The notes beneath the pieces were generated by a model that saw nothing but the letters and a program-made list of their open reading frames with translations, was not told where the DNA came from and made no database searches. Shown here in pieces: positions 11,174 through 25,590 of a DNA stretch of 28,174 nucleotides; the stretch's first letter is position 1, and each line of letters begins with the position of its first letter. The DNA is from Tubiluchus corallicola (lineage: Eukaryota > Priapulida > Priapulimorpha > Priapulimorphida > Tubiluchidae). The translations under genes were made by a program, and so were the position numbers. Location: the NCBI GenBank assembly GCA_030141605.1, contig JAQGDQ010000477.1, forward strand, positions 80,001 to 108,174. Direction: 5' to 3'.

Positions 11174-11350
11174 GATCTGAGAAGTGACAAACAGGTCTCT
11201 GATGACATCTGAGAAGTGTGATCAGGTCTTTGATGAAAGCTGAGAAATGTGAACTAGTCCCTAATGATGCTCGAGATCTGTGAGCAGGTTTCTGATGCGT
11301 TTGAGAAGTGAAAACAGGTCTCTGACAACGTCTCAGAAATATAAGCAGAA
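11174..11350 (+). repeat. Degenerate ~31-bp minisatellite
   Basis: Five or six imperfect units of 30-32 bp follow the pattern 'ctgagaagtg...caggtctctgatga'. Recognisable starts are at about 11174, 11206, 11237, 11269 and 11299, with a decayed last unit. It abuts the 39-bp array. Confidence 0.8.
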
Positions 11351-11370
11351 GTGTCATACACACTTCTCTG

Positions 11371-12003
11371 TTACACACACAACATACATGCTCAAGCACT
11401 CATGCACGTGCACACTCACAACATACATGCCCAATCACTCATGCACGTGCACACTCACAACATACATGCCTAAGCACTCATGCACGTGCACACTCACAAC
11501 ATACATGCCCAAGCACTCATGCATGCGCACACTCACAACATACATGCCCAAGCACTCATGCACGCACACACTCACAACATATATACCCAAGCACTCATGC
11601 ACGCACACACTCACAACATACATGCCTAAGCACTCATGCACGTGCACACTCACAACATACATGCCCAAGCACTCATGCATGCGCACACTCACAACATACA
11701 TGCCCAAGCACTCATGCACGCACACACTCACAACATATATACCCAAGCACTCATGCACGCACACACTCACAACATACATGCCTAAGCACTCATGCACGTG
11801 CACACTCACAACATACATGCCTAAGCACTCATGCACGCGCACTCACAACATACATACCCAAGCACTCATGCACGCACACACACACACAACATACATACCC
11901 AAGCACTCATGCACGCACACACTCACAACATACATGCCCAAGCACTCATGCACGCGCACTCACAACATACATGCCCAAGCACTCATGCACGCACACACTC
12001 AAA
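11371..12003 (+). repeat. 39-bp minisatellite with 156-bp higher-order period
   Basis: About 16 units of 39 bp carry the core acaacatacatgcccaagca followed by ctcatgcacgcacaca. Because 39 is a multiple of three and no stops occur, both strands stay open (11280-12032 plus, 11435-11842 minus). Variant units are ordered: the rare catgcgcac type appears at 11525 and again at 11681, exactly four units (156 bp) apart, with matching neighbours on both sides. The array therefore grew by copying four-unit blocks. Open frames on both strands argue against coding. Confidence 0.95.
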
Positions 12004-12108
12004 ACAGCTTATTAAAGTTGACTTCACATTAGAATAATTATTATGACTTTTTGTGATGCTCGACAGCTTGGCTGCGAGTTTTCATTCTGTGGCAATAACT
12101 ACACTATT

Positions 12109-12419
<311 letters not shown>

Positions 12420-12689
12420 TAAACTAATTAATGGAAATTAAAGCATGGAAAAATCCTACATCTGGAAAGATATTAAGACAATCGTAGTTTCTTGACACAC
12501 AGAAAATACGAATAGCTTTTTCTTATGCTTTGTTATCATTATAAAATGTACAGTACAAGTAAAAGTGCGCATGAGCAGCAGGGACAACGATGACGACAAA
12601 CGACGGTGCGAAGTTCGAACGAACGAATTTCTTTCCCTTTCCTGTTTTAAGTATGAGGGTAGATTTTCAGTTCCTTTACGCATGCGTTA
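12420..12689. other. Unannotated spacer
   Basis: No gene or repeat recognised between the GAT tract and the GC-richer block at 12690. Confidence 0.4.
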
Positions 12690-12968
12690 AATTTACTTGT
12701 TATACCCAACACCACACACCAACCCCACCCCACCAACCCCAAACACCCCCCTTTGGACTACACCAGGGAGGAAGAGGGGGTTCCTGTTGTCTGGGAACTC
12801 AGGATCTCCATACACCTTGCCCAGGCGTGCGCCCTGGAGACGTTCAAGGATCACACTGCTCAGCCACAGTCGACGCTGCAGCTCCATCAATGTGATCAAT
12901 AACTGAATCTCTTGGCGTACACTCCATTGTCTTCCGAGAAAGAAGGATGCCAACCAACCAACCAACCA
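12690..12968 (-). repeat. Candidate dispersed repeat with (CCAA)n end
   Basis: The block is markedly richer in G+C than its flanks. It begins with an A/C-rich run (12700-12750) and ends in ccaacca repeats (12950-12968). The minus strand is open for 90 codons (12693-12965), with a plausible middle (..ERLQGARLGKVYGDPEFPDN..) but low-complexity Gly/Val at the end, and a plus-strand frame is open too. The abrupt composition change and simple-repeat tail suggest a retroposed repeat rather than an exon. I do not recognise the family. Confidence 0.35.
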
Positions 12969-14985
12969 ATATGGGAGGTATATTACATTATCAACTGCAG
13001 CAGTGTTGAAAGTGTAAAAACGTGGTTTTTACAACTGCAAAAATTTTATAACGTATAATATTTGTTAATTATAAGATGTAACTCGATGTGACCAATCATG
13101 TGTAATGCTCGTATGGTTGTTCGATCTGTTAGAGTAATTTAGCCTGTTAGACTAAGTACTGTATTAGTCTGTTCAAACTGCAAGTAGTGTGAACAGTCGC
13201 TTTACACAAACCCATCCCTCGTACAGCAAAGTGTGAACCACCCACCTGCGACTTAGAATAACTTGTACGGCACAAGTTGCATTGCTAATCCTATATTGTC
13301 AGTCAGGACAAGTAAAAATCGACGAACACGGGCTAAATTTTAATCGCATAATGAGGGGAAATTATAACCATTTTGCCCGGCAGTTTCTTAGCTAACATCT
13401 GCTTACTACAAGGGGTAACGACTCGATGCGTCTCAAGGTCAGAGAGAGCTCACTTATCTGTTCATAAACTGCCCGGCACGCGCGGTCAATAATCGAATAA
13501 ATCAATTTTCGACAGAAGGTCAATTAACACATTGAAGCATCTTGAGGATTGCAAGAACCAGAATTTATCAGATAAGATGGAATGTGGACATCATACAGAC
13601 TCTACTTCACGATTTTTTAGACAAAAACCGGACGATTGTGTCAACATTAGTTCAAAATAAAGTATGCTCTAAAATGTTGAAAACTACAATAGTTTTTTTA
13701 AACCAAAGCTTAGATTAAATAATAATTTCCTCGGATAGTTAAATTAAATCCACTAAGATTGGCGATAGCACCTTTTTGTCACATTCGTATGGCCGACAAA
13801 TAGGCGCGGTACCGTGATAAGCATGATCATAAACTGCAGTGTTTGTCTGTGACGTCAGTGTGACGTAGTTTCATTTTCGTGACATCATATCAGCGTCTTA
13901 TAACGATCTTCGCTTACGTAAACGTGCTTGAAGCGCTTGGAAGATCATTTAAAGATCCGTAGGTGGTTATTAAAGTCGAAATTTATACAGAAATGAGAGA
14001 AGTATGTAAGAATTACTCCTACAGGAAATGGATAATATTCGATTCCTTCTTTGAGCACTGAGTAGCGCGGTACAACCGACATTTTTCGTATTGAAACTTT
14101 GAACGAAAGACACGCTACTTGGAACGTTGAGATGCATCTGAGCGAGTATAAATCAAAATTGAACCTCAACATAAAATTTTGAAAGATGCGTGTTAAAGAA
14201 CGAAACGCGAGGCACGGCATATAAAACGCAATAATATTAATAAAGCAAGCATGTGTGAACCAGGCTTTAACTTTGTGATAACCAGCTGCGCTAGACTTAG
14301 TGTAACAGTATTACCATTTCAAGCATTTTAAGGCAGATGTTTTCCTTTTGAGTAATAAAAAAGTCCCAGCAAACAAGGGATCGATTCTTTTTTATTATGA
14401 AATATAACACCTTCGGGCCATTCAAAAATGATTTTCAGATGTGGCGGTTAGCCGTCGATCTTTGGCCCAGCCATCGTCAATGTTTGGGTTATAGATTTTC
14501 CAGAGCAAAATCAACAGGCGGTGCAGTTGAAGTAAAATAATATGAAAAACTTCAATGAGCCGAAAAAGCAGATCTGTAATTGAGCGCAGCGTCATTTCGG
14601 TGGAGAGACGGCAGCTTTTAAGTTCACTGCACAGATCAATTCCGATAGTTTATCCAAGAAAGTTTATGAAGCAATTAAGCTGAGATTGCACACCCGAAGT
14701 GAAGTTTTTGAACAAGATTTCGGCAACGGCAGGAAGCTGATATGCCCGTACGCAAAACAGTTTCGTATTCGATTCCCCGTTCAAAATGTTGTTTTAATAG
14801 CAAAAAAACTTTGAATTGAAATACTAGCAAAAGCCATTTTGCCAAGGGTTAATCGCGCGCATTACATTTCTTGCAATGCGCAAAGCTGTAAATTGCGCGC
14901 GACAGAGAACGTCACAATGGCGGGTAAACAATTTCCAATGATAGAAAAAAATTAAAGATAACATATTCTAATTACTTTTTGCAAC
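12969..14985. other. Unannotated stretch with one small hairpin
   Basis: No credible gene. A perfect 11-bp stem (taataaaaaag at 14354-14364 and cttttttatta at 14388-14398) surrounds a 23-nt loop. The 91-codon minus-strand frame at 13945-14220 shows nothing recognisable. Confidence 0.45.
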
Positions 14986-14989
14986 AAAA

Positions 14990-15432
14990 AGTTACAAGCT
15001 TTGACGTCTAAAAAAATCGTTAAAGCACAATACAACCTTCTTCCTAAATAAAGCTTAAAAATTCTTCGTCTTAAAATTTTACATCACTTAAATGATGTTT
15101 TATTGCATATACAGCTTGCTTTAGCAGTAACCCTTTATAAAACTAGTAAATTTAGGCGAACCCATTTTGAAGATAAATCATTTGCAATAAGTTTAGATAA
15201 CATTGCATGAAGTTTGAAAAATAATCAGAATATTCGTAGCACATTCTTTACTAACTTGGCAAAAGTATAAATTACTGTATCTTGTCGAAAAAATCTATAA
15301 GGTTTTTTGGTGAGCCAGCAGTGGACACTGGGAAGGTAGTCAGTGGCGCTTTACCAGATGATGCGACCACTTTAAATCACTAGGAACTTTTTTCTAATCG
15401 CATAAGTCCTTCAAACAGGTAAGCGTAAAACA
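14990..15432 (+). repeat. Dispersed repeat A, copy 1
   Basis: This segment aligns with the reverse complement of ~20375-20870 along its length. Matching landmarks include agtttagataacatt, attactgtatcttgtc, and tcactaggaa followed by cataagtc. Divergence is substantial, with several small indels, so the copies are old. No inverted termini or coding frame is evident. It ends about 55 bp before the (GA)n tract. Confidence 0.85.
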
Positions 15433-15482
15433 ATGTTTGTGTGGAACGTTTCTTGAGATGTCCTTTAAAATAGTCTTTTCTT

Positions 15483-16800
<1,318 letters not shown>

Positions 16801-17230
16801 TCTTGCTCCCATGGTTTGCACCTATGACGGCTACGGTAATTGCCGGTCGTTAAAGGGGCAATCAGCAGTGGATTACTTCAAAGATTTTTCCGATTGTCAG
16901 CATAACAAGTGGCCAGTTCGTCAAAATAGTGGACTAGACAATCAAATCTTTGTGAGGGCTTAACACCACGTGCTCGCATTTCAACAAGATAGGTATTTCA
17001 AATAGGACAATTTCTTGAACATGTTAAAAAAGCAATTTTAAGCTCATTTTTAGTGTTTAGTAACAGTTAGTGAAAGAAAAATTGCTGTCGTTTCAGTAGT
17101 TGAAATGATGCACTTTTGTTTAGTTTAAACTATATGGAATTTAAAGTGGAATTGCAATACAGACTAGAGGTATCTCCACGGAGAAGATTTAGATTTATTC
17201 ATTCATTCATTCAGCACAATACAGGAAAAT
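16801..17230. other. Unannotated spacer with short (ATTC)n
   Basis: Four ATTC repeats lie at 17197-17213, shortly before the 45-bp array. Nothing else is recognised. Confidence 0.5.
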
Positions 17231-18935
<1,705 letters not shown>

Positions 18936-19654
18936 AGTATTGAAACAGAAAACCGCAAATTTTGATCGAATTGCAGAAACCAGTTTTTTATTCCTTATTG
19001 CTAACAGAACTCATCTGGTAATTTAATCACAAAAAATTTACCCAATGCGCTTAAAGTAAGGTAAAATATTACAGGTACATGGAGTTTTAAATACGTACAT
19101 ATAATGATGTCTACATGAAATGACAGTCATATTTTCAACTTTGCTTTTTATCCTATAAAGATCTAGCGAGAAATACGTATTCCTGAAAATTCTCTATAAT
19201 TTGCAAAAAAGTGGAATGCTGCCACACAAGACGATAGCTTTACAAACGATAATAATTCGACACTTGCTAAGAAAACTAGCGAGATTCTTGGCAATAATGG
19301 GGCTGACGGGGAGATACATTTAAGCTCACGTAGCCCTCACACGCTGCAGAGAGAAAAGGTTAAGTTTTACAGAACAGACACAAGGACGAAAGTTTGAAGC
19401 AAACGTGACAAGCCCACCTGTTAAGCAAAGATAGTCGAAACTTTTACAGTTCTCTGTGGTGGCAGCAGGGGGCACTATCTAAATAGATACAGGTTTAGAT
19501 ATCTATACCACACAAGTGCTATTCTTTATTTCTTAAGCTATGTTGTATAGTTAGCAGCAAACGGTTTATCTGCAAATGTTCTACACCATTTCAAAGCTGA
19601 TCGAGGACACAACGAAAACTTGTCAGCGTGCATAAAATTGTAAAATTGAGCAAA
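18936..19654. other. Unannotated stretch
   Basis: No gene or repeat recognised. Confidence 0.5.
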
Positions 19655-20265
19655 ACCGGACCCAATCTTAAACTGCAAGTCAAAACAATCTACTCTTTAA
19701 AACATTGAAAGGAAACATACGATATTTTTCAAAAATGACTTACGTGAAAGAATTATTACCGCACAAACACAATTTCGCGTTCGCGTCATTAGTTCTTCGC
19801 TGTTACATGCATTTCGTCATTCGCTAGTTAGACGGGCACTAGCACGTGCATTTCGCAAACGCATTACCCAAAAGCAGGTGCTGTACCTTTCAGTTCAGAT
19901 GCGTTAGTTTATGACGAACTACACACGTTCGACAGCTCATGCGTGAGCACAGCCGTAAATTTGGAATTTGAATTTTTATCTTAAAACTGCCTAGTTTTAG
20001 TACAACACACTGAATATCTTACAGTAGCACTGTAATTCAATTTTCGCTTTTGTAAGCACGTTCAACACGCTCGTGGAATGTTTTTGATGTTGAAAATTAT
20101 GTTAGTTTGTGATGTCATCATTACTTGGGCTCGCCTGCCGTTAATTAAATATCTAATCTATTATCTAATCATCAGAAACGCTTTTGCAGTAATAATTGTG
20201 TTAAAATGTGTACTTTTTACGGGACTTAAAAATGGGGTAGTATATGAAAAATCATCCTTCTTTTA
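19655..20265 (+). repeat. Dispersed repeat B, copy 1
   Basis: This is a direct copy of ~27116-27722. Both begin gcaaaaccggacccaatctt and share long identical stretches (for example tcaaaaatgacttacgtgaa and ttcttcgctgttacatgcat). In the first ~250 bp about nine bases in ten agree by eye. Frames overlapping it (20078-20266 here, 27286-27675 in the other copy) are not both intact and are not credible genes. I see no inverted termini or poly-A, so the shared segment may be part of a larger element. Confidence 0.9.
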
Positions 20266-20374
20266 ACATTAGATACCACACATATATGATGTTTATTCAC
20301 AATAAGACATATTTAAAGGAGCAGACAACAGAATGTTAAAGTATATCCCAAAAAGCTTTCCAAACTAAGTTATA

Positions 20375-20870
20375 TTACTTAGCATAAAGCTCATCTGCTT
20401 GAAAGACTTATGTAATTGGAAAAGAAAATTCCTAGTGACTTAAGTTGTTCGCGCCAACTGCTCAAATGTCAATGTTTTCACCAATTGGGTAAAATCTCGC
20501 TGACTCAAACTCCAGGGTGCACTGCTCACTAACCAAAAACGTATTTTTAATCTCGTTGACAAGATACAGTAATTTAAAATTTTACCCAGTTACTGACGTG
20601 TGCGCTACGAATGCTTTAATTATTTTTTCAAATTTTACAGAATGTTATCTAAACTTGTTTCAAATGACTTATCGTCAAAATGGCTGCGTCTAACGATCAT
20701 CGCGGCAATTTAAATTTACACGTTTTTTGTACAGCGTTACTGCCGACGCAAGTCTAATATGCAAAAAAGCAGTACGTAGGTGGTATAAAAATTCAAGACG
20801 AATTTTTTCAAGCATCGTGTAAGTGGAGGGTTTTCTTGTACTTTAAATTTTCAAGTTTCATGCTGCGTTG
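20375..20870 (-). repeat. Dispersed repeat A, copy 2 (inverted)
   Basis: The reverse complement aligns with ~14990-15432. It has an internal tandem echo: the segment from about 20731 (cagcgttactgcc through tatgcaaaaaagcagtacgt to caagacgaatttttt) is repeated in diverged form about 131 bp later, at ~20862-20945 (tatgcaaaaaggcagcacgt, caaggcgaatttttt). The echo is not obvious in copy 1. Confidence 0.85.
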
Positions 20871-21089
20871 CTACTGATACAAGCTCTGTATGCAAAAAGG
20901 CAGCACGTAAGTGACACAAAATTTCAAGGCGAATTTTTTGTCTCTTTATGTAAGAAAAGAAAATTAAATGTCCTTCAAATTCAATTGAAATTTTTCTTTT
21001 ACCACTTACTAGATGTTATGACTTTCCTGAGCTTAATTAAAGTTCTTGCATGCTGGCGTAGTAAGAAGAAGAGATTTATTAAGCCAAAC

Positions 21090-21866
21090 TATAGGTTTTA
21101 CACGTCAAATGTAGACACAGGAAAGTTCAAATTAGACTTAGGTAAGTCAAATGTAGACATGGGAATTTCCAATGAGTTTTGGTTACTCAAATGTGACTTT
21201 AGGTAAGTCAAATGTAGACATAGGAATTTCCAATGAGTTTTGGTAACTCAAATGTGACTTTAGGTAAGTCAAATGTAGATGCATTACTTTGAATAAATAG
21301 GTAATTAACTCATTTAAGTGCAAATTACAAAAAGATAAACCAAAGATAGTCATCACCTCTTTCATAACTTTGAAAAATGTGTTGTTTATTCCTTCCCAAT
21401 GAACAGAGAATCACTAATTAGTTTTTTAAGTAATACATTAGCACTGCATTAATGAATTAGTTTCTCCCAAGAAACATTGCTTATTTTAAGAATGTATTGT
21501 TTTCTCTAACAGTTCCAATGGTATGTAAAGTTTGCAGAATATTAGTGAACTATTAGTAGACCTATAAAGTTATTATTTTCACAGCAATTATTAAATTAAG
21601 ATTAAAGGAGATTAAATTTAACATCCTTAAACTTTACCACCTATTTACATTTGAGATACCAATGTCACATTTGACTTGACATGTGTCTACATTTGACTTA
21701 CAAAAAACGCTTGAGATTTCTTGAAAACCATTGTTAACACATTTGAACTACCTAAGTCTACATTTGAGTTACCAAGACACATGTGAATTACATAAATCTA
21801 CTTTTGAGTTAACGCAGGTCTACATTTGAGTTAAGGCAGGTCTACATTTGACATGTAAAACCTATA
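21090..21866. mobile_element. Foldback element with iterated 'GTCAAATGTAGAC' motifs
   Basis: The left end tataggttttacacgtcaaa (21090) is the near-perfect inverse of the right end (tttgacatgtaaaacctata, 21847-21866). Inside, the left part repeats ggtaagtcaaatgtagac at 21141, 21202 and 21263, two exact 61-bp steps that also carry ggaatttccaatgagttttg. The right part (21660-21860) holds about six inverse motifs (gtctacatttgagtta). The motif is therefore oriented inward from both ends. Terminal repeats built of tandem iterons are typical of foldback-type DNA transposons, and TATA at both edges could be the target site. No transposase frame is present. Confidence 0.7.
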
Positions 21867-22085
21867 TAATTATCCATGGGAGTGACGTTTACAAGAAATT
21901 CTCATGTTAACAAAAGATCTTTGAGATGAAACAATACTAAGCGAATGTAAGCCTTAAACAACGCAAATTTTGTATAGCTTTGTGTCAACAAAACAAGTAA
22001 TTGGATAATAGGCTAATTTATGGGAGTTGTTTCTATTATAGGATTACCTAAGGACAATAACAACTGGTTCCTGTAACAATGCTTA
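21867..22085. other. Unannotated spacer
   Basis: Nothing recognised between the foldback element and the exon-like frame. Confidence 0.4.
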
Positions 22086-22352
22086 CTATCTTTTGAGCAC
22101 AATCTTTTTCGGGATCGGTCTAATGTCCAGTTTCCCTGTGTTTGCTGAAACGTCAGCTGGATTTTTCTGCAGGAATGTAGCATCCTCGGGACGCGTAGGT
22201 GCTAAACTGGGTGTACAAGCAAGAAAGTCAACAATTTGCGAGTTTTTAGGAGTTTTGAGACCATTTGCAGGTTTGAACAGGTCATAGTTACAGGAAGCGT
22301 CAACAGTTAAATTTAAGAGCAGGAAGAATCTGATAAATTGTGAATCACGCAT
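22086..22352 (-). CDS. Weak candidate for a terminal exon, unknown protein
   Basis: This 88-codon frame on the minus strand lies in sequence free of repeats, unlike the other frames here. Its composition looks protein-like: Pro, Asp and Lys are spread through ..DFLACTPSLAPTRPEDATFL.. and the end ..KLDIRPIPKKIVLKR then stop is basic. I recognise no family. A possible 3' splice site (atttatcag) lies about 24 bp into the frame, so the ATG at 22352 may not be the real start. If real, it would be the last exon of a gene extending right of 22352 on the minus strand, but I find no further exons and no clear polyadenylation signal downstream. Chance is a serious alternative: the plus strand is open over 64 codons too. 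Confidence 0.25.
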   Translation of the reverse strand: MRDSQFIRFFLLLNLTVDASCNYDLFKPANGLKTPKNSQIVDFLACTPSLAPTRPEDATFLQKNPADVSANTGKLDIRPIPKKIVLKR

Positions 22353-22402
22353 AATATATACTAATTTTCAGAAGGGGAAACGTACCCCCCCCCCCGACGC
22401 CC

Positions 22403-22712
22403 GCGATGCTAGTGATGGTAGCTGACGCTGCTGATGCTTCTGCTGTTGTTACTGTAGCTTCTGCTACTACTGCTGCTGCTGTTGCTGCTGCTGCTTCTGT
22501 TAGTGTAAGCTTCTGCTACTACTGCTACTACTGTTGCTGCTGCTTCTGCTACTGTTGCTGCTGCTTCTGCTACTACTGCTGCGCTGTTGTTGCTGCTGCT
22601 GCTACTACTTCTGCTGCTGTTGTTGCTGCTGCTGCTACTACTTCTGCTGCTGCTGTTGCTGCTGCTGCTACTTCTGCTGCTGCTTCTGCTGTTGCTGCTG
22701 CTGCTACCACTG
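22403..22712 (+). repeat. CTG/CTA-rich trinucleotide tract
   Basis: Compound GCT, GTT and ACT triplets with local duplications (cttctgctactactgctgct-like blocks) follow an 11-nt C run at 22386-22396. Poly-Leu, poly-Ala and poly-Cys frames derive from it. Confidence 0.95.
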
Positions 22713-24326
22713 TCATCGCTACCTCATGGGATGCACAAAATGTTTGATCGCTTTCCTTGCAGAAATAGTTTGTAGTACATACTGTATTCGTAATTTTCCC
22801 TGCATCACCGCTTTCTACAACACATTTGTCGTAAGACTAGTTGTTCTTTAATATAAAGATTTTTGATTTGTAGTTAAACACAGTGTAAACGACTCTTGAA
22901 ACATGAACACTTATAGCAATTTTGATTGCTATTTTATTGCTAATCCACAAATATTTTACAAAAAAGAAAGGAATAATTCCTGGGCTTTAGTTCAGACAGC
23001 AATAATTCGACGAAATCCTTAACAAATGAATACCAAACTGTTATTCAATAAGATTCTTAGGCGTTAAAAACTGTAGCAAGTTTGGGCACTTAAAGTCGAG
23101 TTCGACTTTTTCACACTTTCTAATTTAGTGATGCTGTACTTTCCAGCGTTTATATGATTAATTACGACAATATCTTAATGCAGTGTGAACTGTGATTACC
23201 TGTTGATAGACCTTTAGTGACTGATAGGCGGAAATTTCTGCGGCTAACATAGCTGCAGGAAAAGCAGAAGCTCTTGGGTTCGAATCCCTTTGAAATGCAA
23301 ACTCTTTCAAACTTTCTAATTTCGTGTTGCCTTCTTGCGGTCATGTTTATATGTAATATAAGAGAAAGAAGGGATCGGTCAGTTACTTCAAGCAGCTGGT
23401 TCAGGGTCAAAGGTCAGTTCATTGGAATATGGGTCCTATGTGGCCCAGAATCAAGTTCCGCATACGAACTTTAGTGTTCCAACAATTGGGATAATGCCAA
23501 ACCACATGAAATATTACTCGTGTTCTTGAGGAGTTTTGTAATTTCTGCAGCTGCAAAACTTTATAACCTACTGTTACGTCTCCTATTCACTTTTAACATA
23601 CCAAAACAGAAAAGGACAAGACCTCTTTAACAAACAGCCACTTCCAATGGCTGGATGTCTTAATAGCAGCCGGTACTGATTATGTTCTAACCATTATGAG
23701 ACCTGTCATCAAAAATGTAATTTAAGCCCTTCGTCTAGAGTCCACTGGCTCATTCAGTAACATCTGCCGTCTAGAAGGGGGCATCAACGATTCAAGGACA
23801 GTCTGTTGCCTTTAGAAAACCCCCAGACACACTTTTGTCGAACAGCTATAACCAACACTTCTCAAACGCAATGCCCCTTTGCCTTTTAAATTTTAATGTA
23901 AAGCCTAAACACATCTGCCAGTGTTGAATACAGAAATTTCTGGCTCTATTCTTGTACATCTGTCACTCTAACGCACGGGCGAGTCTAAGAAAAAGCATAA
24001 ACTACTTCAACGAACTATCAAACAAGTTTGACCTGTGTGTGTATGTATTCTATACGCCTCGGGTAAGGCGCGTTCACAATCTGCAGCGAAATTGCCAGAA
24101 AATCGGATATCCGGTTAATACATTGATTTCATTTCTGTGTTTTATTTCTTGCATATTTGCACATATATTTGCAGTGCAACACAATTATAGTTGTATGTAT
24201 TTATATAAAAACCACACATGCTGTATATTACCAGTAAAGACTTGTGCATTATGTTGCTAAGGGTTCGTGTTTGTTTAGTAGACGCAATTTTCCACAAGCC
24301 GGTCATGGCAAAGGATTGTTTTCTTA
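22713..24326. other. Unannotated stretch with a tRNA B-box-like site
   Basis: The only notable site is gggttcgaatccc (23276-23288), a full match to the RNA polymerase III B-box consensus. Upstream, ctgc and gcag flank a 7-nt loop (near 23254-23268) like an anticodon arm, but position 33 is not T and I find no A box, so this is no functional tRNA. It might be a tRNA-derived SINE relic. No gene is recognised. Confidence 0.4.
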
Positions 24327-24715
24327 CGTTACATTACCGTACCTTACCTTACCTTACCTTACCTTACCTTACCTTACCTTACCTTACCTTACCTTACTTA
24401 CCTTGCCTTGCCTTACCTTACCTTACCTTACCTTACCTTACCTTACCTTCACCTCACCTCACCTCACCTCACCTTACCTTACCTTACCCTACCCTACCTT
24501 ACCTTACCTTACCTTACATTACCTTACCTTACCTTGCCTTGTCTTGCTTTACCTTACCTTACCTTACCTTACCTTACCTTACCTTACCTTACCTTACCTT
24601 ACCTTACCTTACCTTACATTACCTTACCTTACCTTACCTTACCTTACCTTACCTTACCTTACCTTACCTTAACTTACCTTACCTTACCTTACCTTACCTT
24701 ACATTACCTTACTTT
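24327..24715 (+). repeat. (CCTTA)n pentanucleotide array 1
   Basis: Tandem CCTTA with clustered variants (CCTTG, CCTCA, CCCTA, CATTA). Having 5-bp units and no stops, it keeps all three forward frames open (Leu-Pro-Tyr-Leu-Thr). Confidence 0.97.
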
Positions 24716-25590
24716 GTCATGTGGTAATTTCTTCGTAGTTTGCCTTCGTTGCAATAAAATAAAATTTAATGTACCCAAAACGTAAGAACTTTTACAGCCA
24801 AGTCAATGGATTGCACGGTCACCTATCCAGTCACTGCATCTGTCACCAGCATATCCGGCAACAGCATTTTACATTCTTATACTGCGTCACCGTTGCCGGC
24901 GAGCCTATGGAGGGTGCGCCATAGTGGTGATATCTGCGGAGAATTAAATGTACCCCTCTTTGCGTCCTAATGGCTCTGCGAATTGCTTCTTCGCAACACG
25001 TTACACAAAACTGGTCTCTCTTCCTGTCTCGAATAGTATACAGGTGATAATTTGTTGTGTGTTATTATCAGCATTGTGTACTGCCGGTAGTTATCCCTCA
25101 CCGATTGCTGTAACTTTTTACTCCCTAGGGCGCAAATTCTAGACAGCAGAATGGCTTAAAATCAAACTCTTAAAGACGCTGATGCGTGTTTGGACGCGCG
25201 GCACGGGTCACCTGGATACTAGAAAAATTGCACATCATCTCCACGGGACGCCCAAAGTTGTACTGTTCAACTACACATCAACTTCAAGGTCAACTAAGAA
25301 AAAAAATTCATTCTAAGTTGCAGCTGCAATTGATTTTTTTCACGTAGTTTTTAGGCCGTAAAAATTTTAGGCGATATACAAACGTACGAGTATCTATAAT
25401 TGTACTTTAGTAAATGTGGCTCGGGCATTCGAGCAAACTCTAGCGGAAACAAGCTTAAAGCATGTTTAGACAAGAAATAAATCTTGTACTTGGGCATGTT
25501 CAAACAGGAACTAAAAATACAAAACAGCATTAGTGTCACCTAGCAATGCTTTAATCGTTTTGCCTGCCCCCCCCTTTTGTGACTTGAGAA
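24716..25590. other. Unannotated stretch between the two CCTTA arrays
   Basis: No gene or repeat recognised; an 8-nt C run precedes the second array (25567-25574). Confidence 0.45.

Noticed and set aside
11371-12003. CRISPR-like array
   Set aside because: Units are contiguous with no unique spacers, and the context is eukaryotic; the same applies to the 45-bp, 77-bp and 61-bp repeats.
11280-12032. 250-codon frame of 13-residue repeats (TLTTYMPKHSC-like)
   Set aside because: 39-bp tandem repeat open on both strands; no start context or unique domain.
13840-13895. Clustered TGACGTCA-like words as a regulatory site
   Set aside because: Two or three matches in a 28-kb window are expected by chance and no promoter or gene is nearby.
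23254-23288. tRNA gene at the GGTTCGAATCC site
   Set aside because: No A box, weak T stem, and the anticodon-loop position 33 is not T.
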